The notes below the pieces were generated by a model, which had not been told where the DNA came from, did no database searches, and saw only the letters and a list, made by a program, of their open reading frames with translations. A stretch of DNA of 45,211 nucleotides from Paludibacteraceae bacterium (GTDB lineage: Bacteria > Bacteroidota > Bacteroidia > Bacteroidales > Paludibacteraceae). Positions 34,339-42,100 of this stretch are shown here, piece by piece. How positions within the stretch are numbered: position 1 is the first letter of the stretch; each line of letters begins with the position of its first letter. The position numbers and the translations under genes were made by a program. The DNA lies in contig JAKSLB010000026.1 in the NCBI GenBank assembly GCA_024401435.1, positions 1 through 45,211 on the forward strand. Direction: 5' to 3'.

Positions 34339-34346
34339 CAAATATA
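34339..34346 (-). promoter_or_regulatory. Promoter -7 box for kdsD
   Basis: On minus this is TATATTTG, an exact TAnnTTTG match. The expected start near 34332 leaves a leader of about 20 bases to the ATG at 34312 and rules out the upstream TTG. Confidence 0.6.
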
Positions 34347-34399
34347 CTAAATGTTCATCGACTTACGGCATCATTTCCCAACATTTTACCTTCCACTCC

Positions 34400-34430
34400 T
34401 TGTCAGACATATTCCAATTTAGTACCTTTG
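34400..34430 (+). promoter_or_regulatory. Promoter of menG/ubiE
   Basis: -33 TTG (34400-34402), 20-base spacer, -7 TACCTTTG (34423-34430). The ATG at 34456 follows 25 bases later. Divergent from the kdsD promoter. Confidence 0.6.
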
Positions 34431-34455
34431 CCACTATAATATACAGCTATACATC

Positions 34456-35196
34456 ATGTCAGAATTCAAATGCGAGGACGTACTTCCCTACGATTCCCAA
34501 GAAAGCAAAAAGGAACAAATATCTAAAATGTTCGATCGTATTGCAGGTGCTTACGATCCAATGAATCACCTTATGTCATTAGGTCAAGATCGTCGATGGA
34601 GACGCAAAGCAATCGAACGTCTCTCAGAATTTTCTCCCAAACGAATCTTAGATGTTGCTACTGGAACGGGTGACTTCGCCATTGTGGCAGGACTCACATT
34701 AAATCCTGATTATCTCTTAGGCGTTGACATTTCAGAAGGAATGATGGCTGTCGGTCGTGAAAAAGTACAAAATCTAGGTTTGTCCGAAAAAATACAATTT
34801 CAATATGAAGATGCGACAGATCTATCATTAGAATCTGACTCTTTTGATGCTGTCACAGTGGCATTTGGAGTTCGCAATTTTTCAAGTCTCAGCAAAGGGT
34901 TAAGTGAAATTTGTAGAGTCTTACATAAAGACGGAGTTGTAGCCATTCTTGAAATGACAGAACCCGAAAATTTTCTTTTCAAAATAGGTTACAAAATCTA
35001 TACTAAAATCTGCATTCCGATTTTAGCCAAATTGATATCTAAAGATCAATTAGCCTACGATTATCTTCCAAACTCCATTGCTGCATTTCCTCAGGGAGAA
35101 AAGATGAGAAAACTGTTACTAGATTGTGGCTTTTCATCTGTTGAAATCAAAAAATTCACAATGCAAACGTGCACTTTCTATTTAGCTATTAAATAA
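34456..35196 (+). CDS. menG: Demethylmenaquinone/ubiquinone methyltransferase
   Basis: A 246-residue SAM-dependent methyltransferase for the last step of menaquinone synthesis. It shows the UbiE/MenG motifs: MFDRIAGAYDPMNHLMSLGQDRRWRR near the start, SAM motif I ILDVATGTGDFAI (about 63-75), GVDISEGMMAVGREK, FDAVTVAFGVRNF and ILEMTEPEN, and YDYLPNSIAAFPQGE near the end. In an organism that presumably lacks ubiquinone it should act on demethylmenaquinone only. A gene for a putative SDR follows 30 bases later. Confidence 0.95.
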   Translation: MSEFKCEDVLPYDSQESKKEQISKMFDRIAGAYDPMNHLMSLGQDRRWRRKAIERLSEFSPKRILDVATGTGDFAIVAGLTLNPDYLLGVDISEGMMAVGREKVQNLGLSEKIQFQYEDATDLSLESDSFDAVTVAFGVRNFSSLSKGLSEICRVLHKDGVVAILEMTEPENFLFKIGYKIYTKICIPILAKLISKDQLAYDYLPNSIAAFPQGEKMRKLLLDCGFSSVEIKKFTMQTCTFYLAIK

Positions 35197-35226
35197 CAAA
35201 GCATAGTAAACTTAAATATCATCTCC

Positions 35227-36237
35227 ATGAAAATACTTGTCACAGGTGCAAACGGTTTTATTGGCAGTTTCGTTGTAGAAGAGGCAATCAACAGAGGTCT
35301 TGAGGTATGGGCTGCCATGCGAACTTCAAGCAGCAAAGAGAACTTGAAAGGACTTAATCCAAATTTCATAGAACTGCCTTATGCTGACAAGGAGAAGCTA
35401 AAATCAGTGTTCTTAAAACAAAAAGAATCTATCGGGAAATGGGATTATGTGGTTCATACAATGGGACTCACCAAATGTAAACACAAAACAGACTTCGATA
35501 TCGTCAATTTTCAATACACACAAAATTTGGTCAATGCCCTCATTGAAACAGAGATGATACCTAACCATTTCATCTATATGAGCAGTCTATCTGCTTTTGG
35601 AGATGGTGATAAAATTACTTACAAAGAAATCAAACTAGATGACACTCCAACCCCAAACACCTACTACGGAAAGAGTAAACTAAAATCAGAAAATTTCTTT
35701 CACTCATTAGATGCGAATAAATTCCCTTACACAATTCTCCGTCCGACAGGCGTTTATGGCCCAAAAGAGAAAGATTATTTCGTAATGCTTCAAACATTAT
35801 CCAACCATCTAAACCCAGGCATTGGATACAAACCGCAATACATTACTTTTATCTACGTAAAAGACCTTGTCAAAACAATATTCTTGGCAATTGATAAAAA
35901 AGCATACGGCAAAGCATACTTTGTGGCAGATGGAGACGTCTGGACATCAGATGATTATGCAAATCTTTGCAAAGAACTATTAGGAGTAAAAGCCGTCACC
36001 ATCAAAATCCCTGAATTTATAGCTAAAGGAATTTGCTACACTTTTGATAAAATTGGTGGCTGGTTTGGGGTCACGCCAACACTTAACATTGACAAGTACA
36101 ATATTTTAGTAGCTAAAAACTGGAAATGTGACATTGAACCGCTTAAAAACGATCTTGGATTCACAGCAGACTATCCATTGGAACGAGGCATGAAAGAATG
36201 TATTAATTGGTATCGAACCGAAGGATGGCTAAAATAA
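35227..36237 (+). CDS. Extended SDR, NAD(P)-dependent epimerase/dehydratase-like
   Basis: A 336-residue Rossmann-fold protein. The dinucleotide site is LVTGANGFIGSFV (4-16), and the active site is the Ser-Tyr-Lys set: YMSSLSAFG (Ser), TYYGKSKLKSE (Tyr and Lys). RPTGVYGPKEKDY is the usual substrate-side loop. Relatives act on nucleotide sugars, flavonoids, sterols or lipid-linked compounds; the substrate cannot be told here. It is likely co-transcribed with menG, but I know of no SDR in menaquinone synthesis that resembles it. No terminator is visible after its stop. Confidence 0.85.
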   Translation: MKILVTGANGFIGSFVVEEAINRGLEVWAAMRTSSSKENLKGLNPNFIELPYADKEKLKSVFLKQKESIGKWDYVVHTMGLTKCKHKTDFDIVNFQYTQNLVNALIETEMIPNHFIYMSSLSAFGDGDKITYKEIKLDDTPTPNTYYGKSKLKSENFFHSLDANKFPYTILRPTGVYGPKEKDYFVMLQTLSNHLNPGIGYKPQYITFIYVKDLVKTIFLAIDKKAYGKAYFVADGDVWTSDDYANLCKELLGVKAVTIKIPEFIAKGICYTFDKIGGWFGVTPTLNIDKYNILVAKNWKCDIEPLKNDLGFTADYPLERGMKECINWYRTEGWLK

Positions 36238-36318
36238 TGAAACGAATAGGATTAGATTTTTTTCAAAATAACATATAAGAACAAGTTATGACTCTATACG
36301 ATTTTCATCAATGGAGTA

Positions 36319-36927
36319 TCAATACACCTCCATCTCAATCATATACCAATTCTTATTGATGTAAATAAAATTATAGAACTCTTTCAGTTCTCCCTGTCTA
36401 TAAATATAAATCTTTCTATTATTTCCATCACGTCCTGATTGTATTGTGCATAAGGTAGTGCACTTTTGAGAGATCTGCAAATTCTCCCAATCTCTTGGCA
36501 TCACCAATTTCTTTTTTATTCCACCTGACTGTTCTTTCATCGTAACAGGAAGAGGGAAAATAATATGGTTGATTTGATATTCTTTATTCGTCGAGAAGAT
36601 GTAGATGAAATTCACAAAATCCTGATCTTGTTCACTCATTTTTCTAGGGAGCTCTTTTTTAGAGGCTTTCCAATTCCCATTTTTCTGAAAAAGCAACGTT
36701 TTTTCAATACTTTTTTGAGAAGGTATATAGTAAGCTATTTCACAATTCGTCTCTTTAGCGTCCATAGAAATGGAATCTATACAAACAACAGCAACCGTTG
36801 TCTTTTTAGCATTATCTACATAATTCAGGAAACACGAAGTGAAGTTATCCCCACCATACACATAAGTAGAGACAAACAACGGAAGTACAAACATCCATCT
36901 CCTGATATTTTTATATAGAAAACACAT
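36319..36927 (-). CDS. Secreted or periplasmic protein of unknown function
   Basis: The product is 202 residues with an N-terminal signal sequence (basic KNIRRW, then hydrophobic MFVLPLFVSTYVYGG, cut after about 25). The mature part has alternating strands and several aromatics. The segment DFVNFIYIFSTNKEYQINHIIFPLPVTM, and later YIYRQGELKEFYNFIYINKNWYMIEM, recalls DUF4348-type proteins of Bacteroidales (a pattern of 'F..F...F..d..fQ...I.FP' and a closing W), by eye. It has four Cys. The TATTTTTG at 36985-36992 (minus) is a possible promoter. Stand-alone gene, divergent from the MscS gene. Confidence 0.7.
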   Translation of the reverse strand: MCFLYKNIRRWMFVLPLFVSTYVYGGDNFTSCFLNYVDNAKKTTVAVVCIDSISMDAKETNCEIAYYIPSQKSIEKTLLFQKNGNWKASKKELPRKMSEQDQDFVNFIYIFSTNKEYQINHIIFPLPVTMKEQSGGIKKKLVMPRDWENLQISQKCTTLCTIQSGRDGNNRKIYIYRQGELKEFYNFIYINKNWYMIEMEVY

Positions 36928-37153
36928 CCAATCTTAGCAACCTAATTATTATTTAGGGATTAACCTAAAGCCCTATTGAGTTCACAAAAATACAAAAACG
37001 TTTGAATATATGAAAAAAAATTCATGTTTTGAGTCATAAGCCAAGAACTATAACATGACATACCATTAGATTTAACGTTATATTTAAAGGCTGTTTTTTT
37101 ATTCTATCAGTAAAAAAAAATAACATTATATTTGTAAAAAAAATTAGGACTAA
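36928..37153. other. AT-rich divergent intergenic region
   Basis: 226 bases without a gene. It contains a -7 box for the minus gene (TATTTTTG, 36985-36992) and one for the MscS gene (TATATTTG, 37127-37134), a small hairpin in the minus leader (TTTAGG 36952-36957 / CCTAAA 36964-36969), and poly-A tracts. Nothing else supported. Confidence 0.5.
37127..37134 (+). promoter_or_regulatory. Promoter -7 box for the MscS-type channel gene
   Basis: TATATTTG matches the consensus exactly and lies 19 bases before the ATG at 37154; no TTTG at the -33 spacing. Confidence 0.5.
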
Positions 37154-39505
37154 ATGAATCATAGAAAATTTCTTACAGCAATATTTCTGATTATATTTTG
37201 CCTATTTGATGCCAAGCCAGCATTAACAGGACATGACCTTAATCAGACCATTTCAATGTTAAAAGGTGAATTAGGAGATTTCATCAATCGTGTAGACGAA
37301 TCGAATACTAAATTTGACTCCATCAGTTCACGCCTCACAAAAACACTACAAAAATTAGATCAAGATTTAACTTCAGCAGAATTAAGTCTCTATTCACAAC
37401 AAGACAGATATGTTTTCGGTCAATCATACACTGCATCTCATGCATTATCGGTATGCAAAAGATTTGAAAAATTAGAATCTCCCATGGAAAGTTGGATTGA
37501 TTCATACAATCGTTCCATCAAACGATGTGAAGCCATCCAGACTACACTTCTAAGCATTACCAACGATCAACTCAACGCACAGGCAATCAAAGACAAAAAC
37601 CAATGTCTTTCTTCACTTGATTCTACCCTCAATCTATTATATTCATGGAAAGAAAACATCGTGCTCTATCAAGAATCTTTCAATAAGATTGGAGAACGAG
37701 TAAAAAATTTACATACACAAGTTGATGATGATATGCAAAACATTCATCAACGAGTGTTCTTCCGTAAGGATTTACCATTCCCGTATATATTATCAGAATG
37801 GGGATACCATTGGAAGGCATTTTGTAATGACTTGAAAGTTTTTCTAACATTTGATTATACTTATAGTGCCAAAGCCAACTGGATGAGTGACATGCATATC
37901 GTCATTGGGGTTACAATTTTATCATTTCTACTTGGCGTTCTATTGTGTCGATTTGTATTTATAAAACACATTCAAAAAAAACTTCCTTATGTAAAAGAAA
38001 AGACATTTACGTTTATCATTCTCAGTGGATGGATTTTCTTAATCATAGCTTATAGCATATTATACCTTTTCGTTTTCGACAATCCATTTTTCAAATCAGG
38101 GACACTGTTAGGCATTGAATTATGTTTAATGAGTATAGCTATGATTTCAAGTGTGATTTTGCGAGTCAGATCAGGTGAATTTTTCGAAGTTCTCTCCTTG
38201 TATTCTCCAACATTTTTCATTACAATTTTAACATTAGGATATCGTATATTCCTTGTCGATGATGCCATTATACGAGTTTCCTTCTTTCCATTATTATTAA
38301 TCATTACAATTGCTCAATTCATTCTTATTCTTATTCGTCGCCATCAAATTCCTCTTTTTGATCGGATTGTCAGTGATTGTTCTCTTTCGATATATGTCAT
38401 ATGTAGTATTCTGGCCTTTAATGGTTATATGCTATTATCCCTTCAAATTGCACTATTTTGGTCAATTCTTTTAATCGGTCATCTGATCATCACTTGTTTC
38501 TTTCAATTCCTTGGAAGATGCGAACACTATCAAAAGAAGAAAGGAGCCAAGGCATATTATAATTCTTTCAAACATCTCACGCTCAAAAGACTATTACGAC
38601 CATTATCTGTTATTTTGGTTTATTCATTCTGCATCATACAATGCGCACAGATTTTCAATATTGATAGTTGGGTTCAATCATTTTTCAAAAAGATGTTCAT
38701 CGACCAACCAGGCATTGCACGCATCTCTATCAACCGTATAATTCTTATCGTTTTACTTGGGTTCCTTGTTTATTATCTTATTGGAATTGTCAAGTTCATT
38801 CTACGGAAGATTTACGGAAAATCAGCCGAAGTGGGAGCTATTAATCTAAGTTCCAAAATTTCATCTTTACTAATATGGGGACTTTATGGCATTATTTCTC
38901 TTTCTATTATAGAAATCAACTCTATGGGAATCATCGCAGCACTCGGAGGTCTTACCGTTGGTTTAGGTATTGCACTGCGCGACACTTTCGATTGTTTTAT
39001 TTGTGGTGTTTCCATGATGATGGGTCGGGTAAAAATTGGAGATATCATAGAATGTGGAGATGACATACGTGGAAAAGTTGTAGACATCCAATATAGAACC
39101 ACCCAGATACTAACAGATGATGGCGCCACCATTTCAATATTCAACTCATCACTCTTTAAAAAAGAATTCAGAAATGTCAGTAGAACAGGTGAATTTGAGC
39201 GTCTTCGACTTATATTCAAAGTACAAAAGGAAATAGACTCTCCTAAAGTGAGAGAAATGCTCAGAGAATCTCTAATTAAAAAAGTGCCTCAATTGAAAAA
39301 TGCGCCAGCACCTAAAATTCTGTTCCATTGTTCAGACCGCTTCTACGTTGAAATGATAGCACAAGTATGGATTCCCGTCAATGATTACTACGATGCTATT
39401 TCCAACGTGAAAGAGACCCTATTCATTGCACTTAAAGAACATGGTATGAGCAATATGAGCGTTGATTCCAGAGTACGTGTTGTAAAATTAGAGCATGATG
39501 AGTAA
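37154..39505 (+). CDS. Large MscS-family mechanosensitive channel
   Basis: A 783-residue inner-membrane channel that opens under membrane tension to release solutes on osmotic downshock. After a signal peptide (about 1-25) comes a periplasmic, helix-rich and partly coiled-coil region (about 28-235), then about ten transmembrane helices, and the conserved MscS pore helix and beta domain: GGLTVGLGIALRDTFDCFICG, MGRVKIGDIIECGDDIRGKVVDI, TTQILTDDGATISIFNSSLF. The overall plan (long periplasmic part, extra helices, MscS at the C-terminus) is that of MscK/YbdG-like proteins, shorter than the roughly 1100 residues of MscK. Nothing in the sequence shows what gates it. Confidence 0.9.
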   Translation: MNHRKFLTAIFLIIFCLFDAKPALTGHDLNQTISMLKGELGDFINRVDESNTKFDSISSRLTKTLQKLDQDLTSAELSLYSQQDRYVFGQSYTASHALSVCKRFEKLESPMESWIDSYNRSIKRCEAIQTTLLSITNDQLNAQAIKDKNQCLSSLDSTLNLLYSWKENIVLYQESFNKIGERVKNLHTQVDDDMQNIHQRVFFRKDLPFPYILSEWGYHWKAFCNDLKVFLTFDYTYSAKANWMSDMHIVIGVTILSFLLGVLLCRFVFIKHIQKKLPYVKEKTFTFIILSGWIFLIIAYSILYLFVFDNPFFKSGTLLGIELCLMSIAMISSVILRVRSGEFFEVLSLYSPTFFITILTLGYRIFLVDDAIIRVSFFPLLLIITIAQFILILIRRHQIPLFDRIVSDCSLSIYVICSILAFNGYMLLSLQIALFWSILLIGHLIITCFFQFLGRCEHYQKKKGAKAYYNSFKHLTLKRLLRPLSVILVYSFCIIQCAQIFNIDSWVQSFFKKMFIDQPGIARISINRIILIVLLGFLVYYLIGIVKFILRKIYGKSAEVGAINLSSKISSLLIWGLYGIISLSIIEINSMGIIAALGGLTVGLGIALRDTFDCFICGVSMMMGRVKIGDIIECGDDIRGKVVDIQYRTTQILTDDGATISIFNSSLFKKEFRNVSRTGEFERLRLIFKVQKEIDSPKVREMLRESLIKKVPQLKNAPAPKILFHCSDRFYVEMIAQVWIPVNDYYDAISNVKETLFIALKEHGMSNMSVDSRVRVVKLEHDE

Positions 39506-39561
39506 TGAGAAAAACTAGGATTCAGTCATTCGTCAAATGCTTTTTATATCACAAAAAATCG

Positions 39562-39569
39562 TATCTTTG
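39562..39569 (+). promoter_or_regulatory. Promoter -7 box for parE-rpiB
   Basis: TATCTTTG followed by C; the ATG lies 16 bases later, so the leader is short. No clear -33 element. Confidence 0.55.
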
Positions 39570-39585
39570 CAGAAAACAATAATTT

Positions 39586-41481
39586 ATGGCAGATTTAGAA
39601 TTTGGTATTGAGAACTCCCAAATTGGGAACTATGACGACGATAGCATCAAACATCTCGAGGGATTGGAGCATGTTAGACTTCGTCCTGGTATGTATATTG
39701 GAAAATTAGGGGATGGTTCTCACTTTGACGATGGTATTTATGTTTTACTAAAGGAAGTTCTCGATAACAGTATCGATGAATTCCGTATGAATGCCGGAAA
39801 GCAAATCGATATTAAATTAGAAGATGGAGCTATCACCGTACGTGATTACGGACGAGGTATTCCTCAAGGAAAGATGATTGATGCTGTTTCCATGATGAAT
39901 ACAGGTGGTAAATACGATAGCAAAGTTTTCAAGAAATCTGTCGGATTGAATGGTGTCGGTACAAAAGCCGTCAACGCTCTCTCCTCCGAATTCCGTGTAC
40001 AAAGTTTCCGAGAGGGGAAAGTGCGCACAGCAGAATTTTCAAGAGGTGTTTTAATCAGCGATTCTGGTTTAGTTGACACTGACGAACCGAATGGCACACT
40101 AGTCTATTTTCGTCCCGACGATAATCCTCAATACAAACTATTCGTAGGCTATAAATACAATGAAGAGTTCATCGAAACTATGCTTCGAAACTATGCCTAC
40201 CTGAATACTGGGTTAACACTCATCTTTAACGGAAAGAAGATTCATTCCAAGAATGGACTCCGTGATCTTTTATCCGAACGTATGATAGAAGATGCACTCT
40301 ATCCAATCATTCACCTAAAAGGGGAAGATATTGAAATAGCATTTACACATTGCCAACAATATGGTGAAGACTACTACTCTTTCGTAAATGGTCAATATAC
40401 TACACAAGGTGGAACACATCAATCTGCCTTTCGTGAAGCATTAGGAAAAACCATCAAAGAGTTTTATAATAAAAACATGGAATTGGCAGACATCCGACAA
40501 GGTATTGTAGCTGCCATCTCCATCAATGTTCAAGAACCAGTTTTTGAAAGTCAGACGAAGACAAAATTAGGTTCCAAAGATATGGACTTAGAGGGAACCA
40601 TTTCTGTCAACAAATTCGTAAATGACTTTGTGAAAAAGGAATTAGACAACTATCTGCATAAAAATCCAGAAACGGTAGATATTCTTCTTCAAAAGATTCA
40701 AGAGGCTGAAAAAGAAAGGAAAGCCATTGCAGGTGTGACCAAAGCCGCCCGCGAACGTGCGAAGAAAGTCAGTCTATGTAATAAAAAACTAAGAGATTGT
40801 CGTATTCACTACAATGATATCAAAGGTGATAAACAAGCAGAATCGTCCATTTTCATTACCGAGGGACTTTCAGCATCAGGTTCTATCACCAAATGTCGTG
40901 ACGTAGCTTATCAAGCAGTTTTCAGTTTGCGTGGTAAGACACCTAACAGTTGGGGGTCCACGCGCGAAATCGTCTACAAAAACGAAGAATACAATCTGCT
41001 ACAAGCGGCATTGAACATTGAAGAAGGAATGGAAGGTCTTCGATACAACAAAGTAATCATCGCCACTGATGCTGATGATGATGGAATGCACATTCGACTA
41101 TTGTTACTCACATTCTTCCTTCAATTCTTCCCTGATTTAGTGCGTCAAGGTCATGTCTACATTCTTCAAACGCCATTGTTCCGTGTAAGAGATAAAAAGC
41201 AAACTTTTTATTGCTACACAGATGACGAAAGAATTGACGCCATAAAGAAAATTGGTGCGAAAGCTGAGATTACCCGATTCAAAGGTTTGGGAGAAATCAG
41301 CGCTGATGAATTTAAATACTTTATTGGAGAAGATATTCGTCTTGATCAAGTCATCCTTCGAAAAGAAGATGCCTTTACAGACCTATTGGAGTTCTATCGA
41401 GGTAAAAACACACCACAACGAAGAGACTTCATCATCGACAATCTAGTCATCGAAGAAGACGTACCAAACGAGTTAAGATAA
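39586..41481 (+). CDS. parE: DNA topoisomerase IV subunit B (ParE/GyrB family)
   Basis: A 631-residue ATPase subunit of a type IIA topoisomerase. The GHKL ATPase domain has [20 protein letters not shown] (Mg-binding Asn), [34 protein letters not shown] and the transducer Lys region [15 protein letters not shown]. The TOPRIM domain has [11 protein letters not shown] and [12 protein letters not shown]. It is 631 residues, short like ParE and not like GyrB with an insertion; the ending [13 protein letters not shown] is typical. The ParC partner is not in the window. It should decatenate daughter chromosomes. rpiB follows 28 bases downstream. Confidence 0.93.
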   Translation: MADLEFGIENSQIGNYDDDSIKHLEGLEHVRLRPGMYIGKLGDGSHFDDGIYVLLKEVLDNSIDEFRMNAGKQIDIKLEDGAITVRDYGRGIPQGKMIDAVSMMNTGGKYDSKVFKKSVGLNGVGTKAVNALSSEFRVQSFREGKVRTAEFSRGVLISDSGLVDTDEPNGTLVYFRPDDNPQYKLFVGYKYNEEFIETMLRNYAYLNTGLTLIFNGKKIHSKNGLRDLLSERMIEDALYPIIHLKGEDIEIAFTHCQQYGEDYYSFVNGQYTTQGGTHQSAFREALGKTIKEFYNKNMELADIRQGIVAAISINVQEPVFESQTKTKLGSKDMDLEGTISVNKFVNDFVKKELDNYLHKNPETVDILLQKIQEAEKERKAIAGVTKAARERAKKVSLCNKKLRDCRIHYNDIKGDKQAESSIFITEGLSASGSITKCRDVAYQAVFSLRGKTPNSWGSTREIVYKNEEYNLLQAALNIEEGMEGLRYNKVIIATDADDDGMHIRLLLLTFFLQFFPDLVRQGHVYILQTPLFRVRDKKQTFYCYTDDERIDAIKKIGAKAEITRFKGLGEISADEFKYFIGEDIRLDQVILRKEDAFTDLLEFYRGKNTPQRRDFIIDNLVIEEDVPNELR

Positions 41482-41509
41482 TCAATAGAATTTTTCTAAA
41501 ACAAATAAT

Positions 41510-41962
41510 ATGAAAGCATTAAACGAATTAGTAATCGGTATCTGCAATGACCATGCTGGTGTTGAAGTAAAAGAATACATCATCGAACAACTTGGTAACA
41601 AAGTGCAAGCATTTCGTAATTTTGGAACCAACACAACCGATAGTTGTGATTATCCTGATTTCGCTCATCCAATGGCACTATCTGTTGAAAACGGAGAGTG
41701 TGATTTAGGTATCGCCATTTGTGGAACAGGTAATGGCATCAGTATGACCTGCAACAAACACCAAGGTATTCGTGCAGCCCTCTCTTGGGAAGTTGAGATT
41801 GCCAAATTGGGAAGACAGCATAACAATGCTAATGTCGTTGGAATACCAGCCCGATTCATTTCCAAAGAGAAAGCTTTGGAGATCGTTGAAGCCTTCTTAA
41901 CCACTGACTTTGAAGGTGGTAGACACGAAAGACGTGTTGCAAAAATTCCTGTAGAAAAATAA
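41510..41962 (+). CDS. rpiB: Ribose-5-phosphate isomerase B
   Basis: The product is 150 residues, the usual size of RpiB/LacAB isomerases. Active-site features: NDHAGVEVK near the N-terminus, CDYPDFAHPMA, the catalytic Cys in AICGTGNGISM, and the phosphate-binding RH/R region GGRHERRVAKI at the end. It interconverts ribose 5-phosphate and ribulose 5-phosphate in the pentose phosphate pathway, supplying the substrate of KdsD (33704-34312). Probably co-transcribed with parE. Confidence 0.95.
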   Translation: MKALNELVIGICNDHAGVEVKEYIIEQLGNKVQAFRNFGTNTTDSCDYPDFAHPMALSVENGECDLGIAICGTGNGISMTCNKHQGIRAALSWEVEIAKLGRQHNNANVVGIPARFISKEKALEIVEAFLTTDFEGGRHERRVAKIPVEK

Positions 41963-41978
41963 ATTCTTTCAAATTCTA

Positions 41979-42010
41979 TTTGCCATTTTACATTTTTTAT
42001 CGTATTTTGG
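41979..42010 (+). promoter_or_regulatory. Putative promoter of the cellulase gene
   Basis: -33 TTTG (41979-41982), 20-base spacer, -7 TATTTTGG (42003-42010; one mismatch to TAnnTTTG). Transcription would begin near 42016, so the 42023-42051 hairpin would be at the very 5' end of the message and the leader would be about 85 bases. Confidence 0.5.
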
Positions 42011-42022
42011 CACACCATATAT

Positions 42023-42051
42023 ATCGGGAATTTCTTTTAGGAATTCCCGAT
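42023..42051 (+). other. Leader hairpin upstream of the cellulase gene
   Basis: ATCGGGAATT (42023-42032) and AATTCCCGAT (42042-42051) form a perfect 10-bp stem with a 9-base loop. The following bases (AATTCATAAAC) hold no T run, so it is a poor terminator for rpiB; it fits a 5'-end stabiliser or regulatory structure, or a protein-binding dyad. Confidence 0.6.
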
Positions 42052-42100
42052 AATTCATAAACAAGATTTATCATATTGTAAACATATAATAGGCACAAGC

